A DNA stretch of 64,000 bases from UBA1231 sp045652765 (GTDB lineage: Bacteria; Bacillota_I; Bacilli_A; ML615J-28; CAG-313): positions 1-64,000 of the forward strand of contig JAZOLG010000029.1 in the NCBI GenBank assembly GCA_045652765.1, in the 5' to 3' direction. Position 1 is the stretch's first letter, and every line of letters begins with the position of its first letter. Below, one piece after another: positions 43,514 through 53,289 of the stretch. Below the pieces are notes generated by a model. That model ran no database searches, had not been told where the DNA came from, and saw nothing but the letters and a program-made list of their open reading frames with translations. The translations under genes and the position numbers were made by a program.

Positions 43514-43537
43514 AAAAAAACTGTCATATGACAGTTT
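43514..43537 (-). terminator. Terminator after yebC
   Basis: The arms AAACTGTCAT and ATGACAGTTT, read on the reverse strand, are followed by a T run. Confidence 0.85.
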
Positions 43538-43538
43538 C

Positions 43539-44273
43539 TTATTCTTCTTCAGGTAAATCAACAACGTTATGGAAGAAATCTTGTACATCATCAATATCGT
43601 CTAACATTTCTTGAAGACGTTTAAATTGTGCGATTTCTTTTTCGTCAGTTAATGTTACAGTGTTTTGTGGAACATATGTTACTAAATCTTCTACAAATTC
43701 TAAATCAGGTTTAGCAGCTACTAATGCATCACGAACAGCTTGATAGTCTCCGCTTTGAGCATATACTGTAGTTAAATCATCTTCCATTTGAATATCTTCA
43801 ACTTCACAGTCAGCCATCATTACAGCTTCAAATGCTTCTTCATCAGTCATTCCTTTAAAAGTGAATACAGCATAGTAATCAAACATATGTCTAACACAAC
43901 CAGCAACACCTAGTTTACAACCAGTTTTTGTTAATGCAATTTTAACAGCTGTCATAGTTCTATTTTCATTGTCTGTTAAACATTCAATAATTAACATACT
44001 GTTGTTTGGTCCAAAACCTTCATAACGAACTGGATAATATGATTCCATACTTCCACCTTTAGCTTTATCAATTGCTCTTTTAATTGTGTCAGCATTAACT
44101 TGTTCGCGTTTAGCTTTTTCTATTTCACGTTTAAGGGTTAAATTTGATTCAGGATCTGGAATACCAGATTTAGCGGCCATATATATAATTTTGCTCCACT
44201 TATTATTCAATTTTGATTTTGCAGCAGCAGTTTTCGCCATTGATGCTGCACGAACTTCATGCGCTCTTCCCAT
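43539..44273 (-). CDS. YebC/PmpR family protein
   Basis: A 244 aa protein of the YebC/TACO1 family, known as DNA-binding regulators in some bacteria and as ribosome-associated factors that ease translation of proline stretches in others. It begins MGRAHEVRAASMAKTAAAKSKLNNKWSKII, continues with PDPESNLTLKREIEKAKREQVNADTIKRAIDKAKG and ends in the acidic C-terminal domain. The length is standard. AAAGGAGTTA precedes the ATG on the reverse strand. Confidence 0.94.
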   Translation of the reverse strand: MGRAHEVRAASMAKTAAAKSKLNNKWSKIIYMAAKSGIPDPESNLTLKREIEKAKREQVNADTIKRAIDKAKGGSMESYYPVRYEGFGPNNSMLIIECLTDNENRTMTAVKIALTKTGCKLGVAGCVRHMFDYYAVFTFKGMTDEEAFEAVMMADCEVEDIQMEDDLTTVYAQSGDYQAVRDALVAAKPDLEFVEDLVTYVPQNTVTLTDEKEIAQFKRLQEMLDDIDDVQDFFHNVVDLPEEE

Positions 44274-44422
44274 AAAATAACTCCTTTATTTCAAAATTCA
44301 TATTATTATATCATATAAGTTAATAAATAAAAAGTCATTTGTTTATTTTTTTAAAAAACTTGCCAAACTATTTACAAAAATAGCATATTGATGTATAATA
44401 AAAAAGAAAGGAAATGATAAAT

Positions 44423-44962
44423 ATGAATATTTATGATGACTATATAAAATATATTGAAGAAAACAATTACTTACTAAAACTTTTGGAGAATAATACACCA
44501 TCGATATATGTATTATTTGAAGATGTATTAGCTGTTTTAAACTATATATCTGAAGAATATCAAAAAGGCAGTCAATTAGATGATGATCTAAAAGATTTTT
44601 TTGATGCAGGTTTTGGATATTTAACAAGTGTCATGACAGATTTAAAAATGATGTTTGAGGATTATTTTAATAAAGACATAATATTATTGACTCGTTATGA
44701 TAATTTAATTACATACTTTTTTTATATTGAAGATTTGAAATGTCACTTAGATGGTGAAGAAGTTTTAACAAAGTCAAAGAGAAAGATTATTGATGATATT
44801 CAACAAGAAATAGAAACCATATTAGTTAATAAACTTGAACCAAGTTTAGATTTAACAGATAAATATGAAACAAAGATTGCAAAGATTACATCTTTGAAAG
44901 ACAATTTTCATCCAATATATTCAATCTTTGCGTTAATTAGAGAAGAACTAAATTTATTCTAA
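44423..44962 (+). CDS. Hypothetical cytosolic protein
   Basis: I recognise no family. The 179 aa protein is acidic and almost wholly helical, with many aromatic residues (YDDYIKYIEENNYLLKLLE at the start, LKDFFDAGFGYL at about 60) and no membrane segment, signal peptide or Cys pair. The ATG at 44423 follows AAAGGA by ten bases; the ATG at 44414 touches the RBS, so it is not the likely start. It lies 11 bases before the M16C peptidase and may be its partner. Confidence 0.8.
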   Translation: MNIYDDYIKYIEENNYLLKLLENNTPSIYVLFEDVLAVLNYISEEYQKGSQLDDDLKDFFDAGFGYLTSVMTDLKMMFEDYFNKDIILLTRYDNLITYFFYIEDLKCHLDGEEVLTKSKRKIIDDIQQEIETILVNKLEPSLDLTDKYETKIAKITSLKDNFHPIYSIFALIREELNLF

Positions 44963-44973
44963 GGAGACTAATC

Positions 44974-47874
44974 ATGTATAAAAATTATAAACTAATTAAA
45001 CAACAAACTTTAAAAGATATTAATGCTGAAGGAACATTACTTTTTCATGAAAAAACTGGAGCGAAAGTATTGCTTCTTGCAAATGATGATGAAAACAAAT
45101 CGTTTTGTATTGGATTTAGAACACCACCATATGATAGCACAGGTCTTCCACATATTTTAGAACACTCTGTACTTTGTGGATCTAGAAAATTTCCAGTTAA
45201 AGAACCATTTGTAGAACTTATGAAGAGTTCTCTTAATACTTTTTTAAATGCTATGACATTCCCAGATAAAACAATTTATCCAGTAGCAAGTTGTAATGAT
45301 CAAGATTTTGCTAACCTTACAGATGTTTACATGGATGCAGTATTATATCCAAATATTCATACAAAAGAAAAAATCTTCCAACAAGAAGGTTGGCATTATG
45401 AATTAGAAAATAAAGATGCCGAGCTTGTTTATAATGGAGTTGTATATAACGAAATGAAAGGGGCTTTCTCTTCACCTGATGGAATACTTGGAAGAGAATC
45501 ACTAAACGCGTTATTCCCAGACACAGCATATGGTGTAGAATCAGGTGGTAATCCTGATGATATTCCAACACTTACTTATGAAAAATTTAAAGCTTTTCAT
45601 AAGAAATATTATCATCCATCAAATAGTTATATTGTTATTTATGGTAATAGCAATATGGAAGAACGACTTGAATGGTTAGATAAAGAATATTTATCACAAT
45701 TTGATAAAATTGAAGTTGATTCTACTCTTACTGTTCAACCTGCATTTGATAGTTTAAAAGAAAAGAAAGTATATTATCCAGTAAATAAAGAACAAGGAAC
45801 TGAAAACAAAACATTGATGTCTTATAATGTTGCGTTAGAACCACACATTTCATTTACTGAAATAACAGCATTAGAAATCATTACACAAGTACTATTACAA
45901 TCTGCTGGTGCTCCTTTAGAAAGAGCATTATTAGATTCAAAAATATGTGATGTTGTTACAGGATCTTTTGATTCAGGCATTTTACAACCATCATTCTCAA
46001 TTAATATAAAAAATTCAAATGAAAACAAAAAAGAAGAATTTGTAAATATTATTGAAGAAGAACTTAAAAAATATGTAAAAGAAGGATTAAATAAAAAAGC
46101 ACTACAAGCAGCTATTAATAGTTATGAATTTAAATTACGTGAGGCTGATTTCGGCGGTACATCTAAAGGATTGATTTATACAATTAATAGTTTTAATACA
46201 TGGCTTTATGATGAATACGATCCATTCTCATCATTTGATTTTACTACAGCATTTGAAACATTAAAAGCTAATTTAGAAACTGACTACTTTGAAAAAATTA
46301 TTGAAAAGCATTTGATTAACAATACACATAAAGCACTAGTTATTTGTGCACCAAGTGTTAGTATTGCGGAAGAAAAAGAAAAAGGACTAAAAGAAAAACT
46401 TGCCAATTATAAAGCAAGTTTAACAGATGATGAAATTGAAAACATTGTAAAATCTACAAAAGAATTAAAAGAATATCAAGCTGCACCAGACTCTAAAGAA
46501 GCACTAGATACAATACCACTACTTAAAAAAGAAGATTTATCTTTTGATATAGTTCCACTTTTAACAGAAGAAAATGAAGTATCAAATGTTAAAGTATTAC
46601 ATCACGATTATCCTACTAACGGGATCGGTTATTTAAGACTTTTATTTAACATAAAAGATATTCCATCAAGATTTGTTAAGTATATAGGAATATTTAAAAC
46701 ATTACTTGGAAATTTAGATACTAAAGATCATACATATCAAACTCTAGAACAAGATGTTGATATTAACACAGGCGGAATCAATTGTTCGATAATGACAAAT
46801 AAGAATAATGATGATTATAGTGTTAATTTATTAATTCGTGCAAATACTTTATATGATAAACTAGATTTTACTTTTGATATTATTCAAGAAATAATTAATA
46901 CAACTAACTTTGAAATGAAATCAAGAATAAAAGAATGTCTTGCTATGGAGTCTTCAAAAATGCAACAAACATTAGTAGGTGCAGGACATGCTAAATCATA
47001 TGTTAGAGCTTTATCATATATTGAACCAGTGTTCTATTATAATGATGTTATTGAAGGTATTGGATATTATGATACTGTTGTAGAGTTATTGAAAGATTAT
47101 GATAATAAATATGATGACCTTGTCAACACTTTAAAAGAAATGGCATCATATATATTTACTAAAGAAAATTTATTAGTAAGTTTCACTGGTGGTATTGATG
47201 GATTAAAAGCAGTAGAAAAACTTTTACCTACTTTTGTTGAATCTTTAGGAACTAAGAAAGAAGTAAAAGATCCATTTGTATTTACACCAAACCAACAAAA
47301 TGAAGGATTTAAAGCACCATATGATGTTAACTATGTAGCACTTGTTGGTAATTATAAAAAAGATAATTTACCATATACTGGAGCACTTCAAGTCTTCCAA
47401 AATATTATTTCTACTAATTACTTATGGACAAATGTTCGAGTATTAGGTGGAGCATATGGCTGCATGTGTGGATTTACAGGTACAGGCGTTTCTTACTTTG
47501 TATCATACAGAGACCCAAATCTTACAAAGACTTTAGATACATACAAAAATGTAGTAAAATATTTAGATGATTTTAATGCAACAGAAGAAGAAATGACTAA
47601 ATATATTATTGGTGCAGTTGGAACATACGATTATCCTAAATCTCCTGCAGTAAAAGGAGCACGAGCACTTTCAGCATATATGAATGGTCAAACAGATGAA
47701 CAATTCAAAAAAGAAAAAGCTGAGATTATTAATGCTACAGCTAATGATATAAAAGCTCTTAAACCATATATTGAATCTATCTTAAAACAAAACAATATAT
47801 GTGTTATTGGTAATGAGAAGAAAGTAGAAGAAGCTAAAGAAATCTTTAAAGAAACTAAGATGTTACTTAAATAA
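44974..47874 (+). CDS. M16C family zinc peptidase (PreP/Ym-type presequence protease family)
   Basis: A 966 aa two-lobed metallopeptidase of the insulinase superfamily, subfamily M16C. The inverted zinc motif HILEH is at 60-64, with the second Glu ligand expected in VVYNEMKGAFS (about 153), and the flanking text LCGSRKFPVKEPFVELMKSSLNTFLNAMT is typical of the PreP family. These enzymes close around peptides up to about 70 residues and cut them to small pieces. There is no signal peptide, so the role is cytosolic peptide breakdown, like the M28 and M18 enzymes. AAGGAGA precedes the ATG. Confidence 0.94.
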   Translation: MYKNYKLIKQQTLKDINAEGTLLFHEKTGAKVLLLANDDENKSFCIGFRTPPYDSTGLPHILEHSVLCGSRKFPVKEPFVELMKSSLNTFLNAMTFPDKTIYPVASCNDQDFANLTDVYMDAVLYPNIHTKEKIFQQEGWHYELENKDAELVYNGVVYNEMKGAFSSPDGILGRESLNALFPDTAYGVESGGNPDDIPTLTYEKFKAFHKKYYHPSNSYIVIYGNSNMEERLEWLDKEYLSQFDKIEVDSTLTVQPAFDSLKEKKVYYPVNKEQGTENKTLMSYNVALEPHISFTEITALEIITQVLLQSAGAPLERALLDSKICDVVTGSFDSGILQPSFSINIKNSNENKKEEFVNIIEEELKKYVKEGLNKKALQAAINSYEFKLREADFGGTSKGLIYTINSFNTWLYDEYDPFSSFDFTTAFETLKANLETDYFEKIIEKHLINNTHKALVICAPSVSIAEEKEKGLKEKLANYKASLTDDEIENIVKSTKELKEYQAAPDSKEALDTIPLLKKEDLSFDIVPLLTEENEVSNVKVLHHDYPTNGIGYLRLLFNIKDIPSRFVKYIGIFKTLLGNLDTKDHTYQTLEQDVDINTGGINCSIMTNKNNDDYSVNLLIRANTLYDKLDFTFDIIQEIINTTNFEMKSRIKECLAMESSKMQQTLVGAGHAKSYVRALSYIEPVFYYNDVIEGIGYYDTVVELLKDYDNKYDDLVNTLKEMASYIFTKENLLVSFTGGIDGLKAVEKLLPTFVESLGTKKEVKDPFVFTPNQQNEGFKAPYDVNYVALVGNYKKDNLPYTGALQVFQNIISTNYLWTNVRVLGGAYGCMCGFTGTGVSYFVSYRDPNLTKTLDTYKNVVKYLDDFNATEEEMTKYIIGAVGTYDYPKSPAVKGARALSAYMNGQTDEQFKKEKAEIINATANDIKALKPYIESILKQNNICVIGNEKKVEEAKEIFKETKMLLK

Positions 47875-47903
47875 TTATTATAAAAAAGTTAGTTGGAGGA
47901 CAT

Positions 47904-49835
47904 ATGAAAAAGATTGCACTCATAGGATCTATATTGTTGGTTGTTGGTGCTATAATTGGTATTATTATCTTTATGCCGAAGGATCAAAATGATAATAATT
48001 CAAAAGAACCCGAACTTGTTGAAATGAATGAAGAAATATGGAAAAAGACAATTTCTTTTGTAAATAAAAACAATTATAATATCTCTTTGATTTATAACTA
48101 TTGTGAAGATGATTACCAAGGTAAAGAAGTTTATAATATTTCACAAAATGGGAATATTTATAAAGCAGATTCAAGCATGCATGAAGTATATACTTATTCT
48201 AAACAAGATTATCTTAATATGGGATACACTGAAGATACTTGGAATTTATTGATAAATAACTCAGAAGTTTATGGATATACTTGTAACATATCTGATGATG
48301 GAGAAGAAGCAGAATTTTTGAGTATTTCAAATGATAATTCAATAGTATACGGAAAAGTTATCGATGAATATCTATTTGAAGAATACTTTAAACCACATGA
48401 GCAATTAACAATGTTAAAATCATACACCCCTTACAAAATTACTACTGAACAAGAATTATTTGCTAATCAATTTTGTAATGCCATAAAGAATGAATTTAAC
48501 AACTTTAAGTTATCTAAAACATATGATAATATACAACAATATTGTTTTTATTCAGAAAATAATGATAATGTAATTATTAAAACACTTTGTCAAATGTTTA
48601 CTGAGTTAAGTATCGAAGAAATTGTGGATATAAACGTCACTGTCGTTATTAAAAACAAGCAACTTGATCAAGCAAGTATTGATTTAAATTTTTCTGAAGA
48701 GAGTTATACGGATAAATTACAAATCATTTTAATTAATAAAATTAACCAATTAGAAGAAATTAAAATACCTACTGAGGAATATGAAATGATTTGTTATGAT
48801 AATTTTAATCCAAGTGAAAGTGACTATTTTGCGATAAGTAGTACTGGTAATAAAAAGTATCACTTTGCTGATTTATACTATAATGATGAATATAATACAA
48901 AATATTATAGTGGATATCCTTATTATGAGGAACATAATTATAATGAAGATCATATTTGTAATAAATGTGGTTATGTTGATGATGACTATCTAATTAAAGA
49001 AACTATTAAATTACCGCCTAATGCTTTATGCGATGATCATGAATTGATTATGTATTGCCATAAAGATAAAAATGCTGTTATGAGATGTACATTAGAAAAT
49101 GGATCATTTTATTGTCGAAAATGTGATATGTATTTATCAGCTGTATCTCGTGAAAATTTGTCTAGTAACGATTGTTTGTCACAAGACTTAATAACATTGA
49201 ATATATCATCGTATATTAATGAAGAGGAATTTGAGGAAATATATAAAGATATTTCCGTGGATTTATTAATTTATTCAAATGCTTGTCATTTTCAAAAAAC
49301 AACTGAATCATTACATGGTAAACTAAAATATTCATGTATAAACTGTTCATCAACAATACAAACAGAAATTAAAATACATAATTTAGAGTTATATACTCTT
49401 TTTGATGAATTTGGACATAAAGAAGAACATCATTTAAAATGCACTGAATGTGATTTTGTTAAAACTAATTATAGCGTTAGATATGAACATAATTTTGAGA
49501 CATTAAAAACTAATCTTTCTTCATGCTTAATTCAAATAATGTCTAAATGTAATGATTGTGGTGTTGAACATTTAACTTATGAATTGGAACATGAATATAG
49601 TGTAATAGATATATATCTTAAAGGCGAAGAGAAGTATTATGCATTAATACAATGTAGTATGTGTCAACACCAATGTGAATGTGAAGTAATAAACTTTTAT
49701 AAAGCTGGTCATAGATTTGATGAACATTCAATTGACGTTTTACAAGTAGAACTATTTGAAAATGGATATAATGAATATGAAATAATTCATAGTGAAGATA
49801 TAAATAATTGTCCATACTGTAAAATAAAAGGTTAG
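47904..49835 (+). CDS. Membrane-anchored protein with many CxxC knuckles
   Basis: I recognise no family. The 643 aa protein has one N-terminal membrane segment (about 4-25, no lipobox Cys) and an exported body. The first 330 residues contain mixed beta-type domains. The rest has seven or more CxxC pairs: CNKC (about 352), CRKC (about 407), CINC, CTEC, CNDC, CSMC and the final CPYC, each in a knuckle with nearby His. The repeated H-N/x...CxxC wording suggests tandem zinc-ribbon-like units. TGGAGGACAT precedes the ATG. It is followed by a two-way terminator. Confidence 0.75.
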   Translation: MKKIALIGSILLVVGAIIGIIIFMPKDQNDNNSKEPELVEMNEEIWKKTISFVNKNNYNISLIYNYCEDDYQGKEVYNISQNGNIYKADSSMHEVYTYSKQDYLNMGYTEDTWNLLINNSEVYGYTCNISDDGEEAEFLSISNDNSIVYGKVIDEYLFEEYFKPHEQLTMLKSYTPYKITTEQELFANQFCNAIKNEFNNFKLSKTYDNIQQYCFYSENNDNVIIKTLCQMFTELSIEEIVDINVTVVIKNKQLDQASIDLNFSEESYTDKLQIILINKINQLEEIKIPTEEYEMICYDNFNPSESDYFAISSTGNKKYHFADLYYNDEYNTKYYSGYPYYEEHNYNEDHICNKCGYVDDDYLIKETIKLPPNALCDDHELIMYCHKDKNAVMRCTLENGSFYCRKCDMYLSAVSRENLSSNDCLSQDLITLNISSYINEEEFEEIYKDISVDLLIYSNACHFQKTTESLHGKLKYSCINCSSTIQTEIKIHNLELYTLFDEFGHKEEHHLKCTECDFVKTNYSVRYEHNFETLKTNLSSCLIQIMSKCNDCGVEHLTYELEHEYSVIDIYLKGEEKYYALIQCSMCQHQCECEVINFYKAGHRFDEHSIDVLQVELFENGYNEYEIIHSEDINNCPYCKIKG

Positions 49836-49852
49836 CAATTTGCTAACCTTTT
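49827..49852. terminator. Bidirectional terminator
   Basis: The arms AAAAGGTTAGCAA and TTGCTAACCTTTT lie over the stop codons of two converging genes. Confidence 0.88.
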
Positions 49853-50217
49853 ATCTTTTTATAATAAGCTTTTAAAGCATCAAAACTTTCATCACTTAAA
49901 TCATGTTCGATTTTACAAGCATCTTCCAAAGCAGTAATTTCACTTACGCCAAGCATCATCAAACAAGTAGAAATGATTTGATGTTTTTCATAAATATATG
50001 CAGCAAGTTCGGCACCTTTAACAGTTAATTCAATATTGCCACTTTCATTATCAACCGTAATGAAATTATTAGATTTTAACTTTTTTAATGCAATACTAAC
50101 ACTAGGCTTTGAATAACCCATGTCTTGTGCAAGATCAATTGCGCGCAGTTGTTTATTATTTTTTTTAAGTATAAAAATTCTTTCTAAATAGTCTTCACTT
50201 GACTTAAATTTATTCAT
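49843..50217 (-). CDS. DtxR family metal-dependent repressor
   Basis: A 124 aa metal-sensing repressor of the DtxR/MntR family. The winged helix is SSEDYLERIFILKKNNKQLRAIDLAQDMGYSKPSVSIALKKLKSNNFITVD (about 5-56), and the metal/dimer domain shows KHQIISTCLMMLGV and EDACKIEHDLSDESFDAL (about 80-115) with the usual His/Glu/Cys ligands. There is no SH3-like third domain, as in MntR-size members. It is divergent from feoAB, whose leader holds two matching operators, so the likely metal is Fe2+; Mn2+ cannot be excluded from sequence. Confidence 0.9.
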   Translation of the reverse strand: MNKFKSSEDYLERIFILKKNNKQLRAIDLAQDMGYSKPSVSIALKKLKSNNFITVDNESGNIELTVKGAELAAYIYEKHQIISTCLMMLGVSEITALEDACKIEHDLSDESFDALKAYYKKIKG

Positions 50218-50280
50218 AATTAGTACCTCAATAGTATTTTATCATAAATTATTAAATAATCAAATTTTTAAGTAAAATGT

Positions 50281-50309
50281 TTGACAAAAAGTCTTTTTTT
50301 GCGTATAAT
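50281..50309 (+). promoter_or_regulatory. Promoter of the feo operon
   Basis: TTGACA and TATAAT are exactly 17 bases apart, followed at once by two operator-like palindromes. Confidence 0.8.
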
Positions 50310-50318
50310 TTTATAAAA

Positions 50319-50334
50319 GTTAGTTATAACTAAC
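50319..50334. promoter_or_regulatory. Operator 1 of feoAB (DtxR-type)
   Basis: GTTAGTTATAACTAAC is a perfect 16-base palindrome starting about ten bases after the -10 box. The TTAG...CTAA ends match those of DtxR/IdeR boxes. Binding here would block transcription. Confidence 0.7.
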
Positions 50335-50361
50335 TGAATTTAATATTTTTTTAATATTATA

Positions 50362-50377
50362 GTTAGTATAGACTAAC
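50362..50377. promoter_or_regulatory. Operator 2 of feoAB (DtxR-type)
   Basis: GTTAGTATAGACTAAC repeats the GTTAGT-N4-ACTAAC pattern of operator 1, 43 bases further (four helical turns), so two dimers would bind on the same face. Confidence 0.65.
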
Positions 50378-50408
50378 CTAGTAAAACATATATAAATATG
50401 GAGGACAT

Positions 50409-50645
50409 ATGGAAAAGAAACTAAGCGAATTTAATATTGGCGAAAAAGGTGTTATTAAATATGTTAATGGTGAAGGTAAGATCAGAAGAAGACTTTTTGA
50501 TATGGGTTTAACGCCAGGAGCATATGTTTATTTAAGAAAAAAGGCTCCACTTGGAGATCCAATTGAAATTACAGTTAGAGGATATGAGCTGACACTTAGA
50601 AAAAGCGAAGCTGATTATGTCTTAATGACGACAAAGGAGAATTAA
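50409..50645 (+). CDS. feoA: Ferrous iron transport protein A
   Basis: A 78 aa cytosolic SH3-like protein that supports FeoB. It reads LSEFNIGEKGVIKYVNGEGKIRRRLFDMGLTPGAYVYLRKKAPLGDPIEITVRGYELTLRKSEADYV, the full family pattern. TGGAGGACAT precedes the ATG. It is followed three bases later by feoB, and is the first gene after two DtxR-type operators. Confidence 0.96.
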   Translation: MEKKLSEFNIGEKGVIKYVNGEGKIRRRLFDMGLTPGAYVYLRKKAPLGDPIEITVRGYELTLRKSEADYVLMTTKEN

Positions 50646-50648
50646 ACG

Positions 50649-52940
50649 ATGAAACATTTTGCGTTAGTAGGTAATCCGAATTGCGGGAAAACAACACTAT
50701 TTAATTCATTAACTGGTTCGACAGCACATGTTGGTAACTGGCCAGGTGTGACCGTTGATAAAAGAGAAGGTAATTACAAGAAATTAAATGAATTAATTTC
50801 TATTGTAGATTTGCCAGGAATTTATTCGTTAAGTCCATATACATCCGAAGAAGTAATATCTAGAAATTACATTTTAGATGAAAAACCAGATTGTGTTATA
50901 AATATAATTGATGCGACTAACCTTGAAAGAAACTTATATTTAACAACACAATTATTAGAAATTGATGTTCCAATTATTATTGCGTTAAATATGATCGACT
51001 CTCTAACTAAAAACGGTGACAAGATAGATGCCAAATTGTTGGAAAAGAAATTTAATATTCCAGTTGTTGAAATTTCTGCATTAAAAGAATATAACTTAGA
51101 CTTACTTATGGAAAGAGCTTATAAAACATGTTTGGAACAAAGAAAAGCAAGAACAGTTTTAGAAGGTGGAACGCTTAGTCATTTAGTAAAAGATGTCCAA
51201 ACAGCATTTACTGGAATTAAAGTAGATAACCCATTGTTTCATGCTGTAAAACTAGTAGAACTGGATGACTTAGAAACAACAAATCATCCTGAGTTAGTAG
51301 GTATTGTAGATGAATTTAAGAAATCTTTTAACGATGATATTTTTGGAGCTGACTTTGAAGCAATCATTGCAGACAGTAGATATAAATATATTACATCAAA
51401 CCTAGAAGGAGTGAAAATAACTTCTAAAAAACATGCTGAAAATTATGAACCTACAAAATCTGATAAAATTGATAAAGTGTTAACAAATAAGTGGCTAGGA
51501 ATTCCAATCTTTCTTGCAATATTGTTCTTTTTATTTCACTTCACTTTTTCAGAAAACTTATTTTTCTTAGGTGGAATTCTTGGTGAAATAAAACCAAGTT
51601 TTGCGGGAAGTGCATTTGAGGGTCTATTATGGACCGAAGGTGGAATAAATTCAATTGGTGTTATATTGTTTAATTTAGTTGATTGCTCAACTGCATATCT
51701 TAGTAATATTGTTGCAGGATTATTTGAAACAAGTCCAGCATGGGTAAGCGGATTAATAGTTGATGGTGTGCTTGGAGGAATCTTTAGTGTTTTAAGCTTT
51801 GTTCCACAAATATTATTACTATTCTTATTTTTCTCAATTTTAGAAGATAGTGGATATATGGCACGTGTTGCATTCATCTTAGATAAAATATTTAGAAAAT
51901 TTGGTTTATCAGGTAGATCATTTATGCCAATGATTATGGGTTTTGGATGTTCAGTCCCTGCCATGATTAATACTAGAACACTTGCTGATGAAAATGAAAA
52001 GATTGCAACAATTCGTGTAATTCCTTTCTTCTCATGTGGCGCAAAACTTCCTATTTTAACAGCAATTGCTGGAGGAATTTTAGCAGTGTTCAATGTTGGT
52101 AATGCAGACTTAATTACATATGGTATGTACGTTCTTGGCATGACAACAGCAATTGTAACTGTTTTACTTATGAGAAATACAACAATGAGAGGAGATGTTC
52201 CACCATTTATTATGGAACTACCGTCTTATCACTTGCCACAATTTAAATCACTAATGATTCATCTTTGGGATAAATTAAAACATTATATTGAAAAAGCATT
52301 TACTATTATTTTAGCATCAACTATTGTAATATGGTTCTTATCACATTTTACGTGGGACTGGAAACTAGTAGAAGATGCTGAAATGAATTTATCAATTTTA
52401 GCAAGTCTTGGAAAATTAATTCAACCAATTTTTACACCACTAGGATTTGGTTCTCAACTTAGTACATTTGGTTGGGTATTTGGAGTTGCAGCTATAACAG
52501 GTTTAATTGCCAAAGAAAATGTTATTGCAACATTTGGAACACTTGCAGCTTGTTTAGTTTCTTTAATGAGTAACAATCCAGAATATTTACTTCAATTTGG
52601 AAATATTGATTTCTCTGCATTAGAAGATGGTGTAAAAGCAACAGAAGCGATGATTTCTGCAACAGGTATAACAGTTGGTGGATTGCTTGCTTATATTACT
52701 TTTAATATGACAACAATTCCTTGCTTTGCTACAGTCGCAACAGCCAAAGGCGAACTAACTAATAAGAAATTTAGAAATACATTAATTTTTTGGCTTGTAA
52801 CTAGTTATATTACTTCAACTATTGTATATTTAGCATTTGAATTTACTTGGACACTTGCAATTATTATTCCAGTATTTATCTTGGTAGGAGTTTGTATTGC
52901 GTTATATAATAAATATCGCGATGCTAAAATAAAAGCATAA
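50649..52940 (+). CDS. feoB: Ferrous iron transport protein B
   Basis: The GTPase-type Fe2+ permease (763 aa). The N-terminal G domain has GNPNCGKTTLFN (8-19), switch text TGSTAHVGNWPGVTVDK, DLPGIYSLSPY (about 58-68) and NMIDSL (about 116-121). The membrane part shows the Gate motifs with Cys in FGCSVPAMINTRTL and FSCGAKLPIL, which line the iron path, and has ten or so membrane segments. AAAGGAG precedes the ATG. The stop overlaps the start of the FeoB-associated protein. Confidence 0.98.
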   Translation: MKHFALVGNPNCGKTTLFNSLTGSTAHVGNWPGVTVDKREGNYKKLNELISIVDLPGIYSLSPYTSEEVISRNYILDEKPDCVINIIDATNLERNLYLTTQLLEIDVPIIIALNMIDSLTKNGDKIDAKLLEKKFNIPVVEISALKEYNLDLLMERAYKTCLEQRKARTVLEGGTLSHLVKDVQTAFTGIKVDNPLFHAVKLVELDDLETTNHPELVGIVDEFKKSFNDDIFGADFEAIIADSRYKYITSNLEGVKITSKKHAENYEPTKSDKIDKVLTNKWLGIPIFLAILFFLFHFTFSENLFFLGGILGEIKPSFAGSAFEGLLWTEGGINSIGVILFNLVDCSTAYLSNIVAGLFETSPAWVSGLIVDGVLGGIFSVLSFVPQILLLFLFFSILEDSGYMARVAFILDKIFRKFGLSGRSFMPMIMGFGCSVPAMINTRTLADENEKIATIRVIPFFSCGAKLPILTAIAGGILAVFNVGNADLITYGMYVLGMTTAIVTVLLMRNTTMRGDVPPFIMELPSYHLPQFKSLMIHLWDKLKHYIEKAFTIILASTIVIWFLSHFTWDWKLVEDAEMNLSILASLGKLIQPIFTPLGFGSQLSTFGWVFGVAAITGLIAKENVIATFGTLAACLVSLMSNNPEYLLQFGNIDFSALEDGVKATEAMISATGITVGGLLAYITFNMTTIPCFATVATAKGELTNKKFRNTLIFWLVTSYITSTIVYLAFEFTWTLAIIIPVFILVGVCIALYNKYRDAKIKA

Positions 52941-53164
52941 TGAAACCAATAGAAATTATTGTAATTATTTTTTGTGTTTTAATTGTTGGTGGAGTAATTG
53001 CAAGATATGTATATCGAAAAGTAAAAAAACTTCCAACAGGTGAATGTGCAAGTTGTAGTAAAACTAAAGATAAAAGTAATATAGTTGAAATGTATTATAA
53101 GAGTTATCCAAAAAATGATGGTAATTCTTGTTGTGTCAATCGACATACTAACAAACCATTTTAA
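52940..53164 (+). CDS. FeoB-associated Cys-rich membrane protein
   Basis: A 74 aa protein of the FeoB-associated Cys-rich type. One membrane segment (about 4-22) is followed by a basic RKVKKLPTGECASCSKTK stretch with a CxxC pair and a second pair (CC) near the end. Genes of this type sit at the end of feo operons and may help in iron or redox handling; the mechanism is unknown. The ATG overlaps the feoB stop (TAATG). Confidence 0.85.
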   Translation: MKPIEIIVIIFCVLIVGGVIARYVYRKVKKLPTGECASCSKTKDKSNIVEMYYKSYPKNDGNSCCVNRHTNKPF

Positions 53165-53200
53165 AAACCTTGTTTTTACAAGGTTTTTGCTTTTTTTGTG
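53163..53200 (+). terminator. Rho-independent terminator of the feo operon
   Basis: The arms AAAAACCTTGT and ACAAGGTTTTT are followed by GC and a T run. Confidence 0.88.
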
Positions 53201-53289
53201 CAAAAATAAAAGATTTATGTTATAATTCACAAGTGCTATTTTTTTGAATGATAGAAAAATAAAAGAAAGAAAGAATAAAAGGTAGTTTT

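Noticed and set aside
51536..52141. Reverse frame of 201 aa inside feoB
   Set aside because: It lies opposite conserved FeoB membrane motifs and reads as low-complexity Pro/Ile/Asn text.
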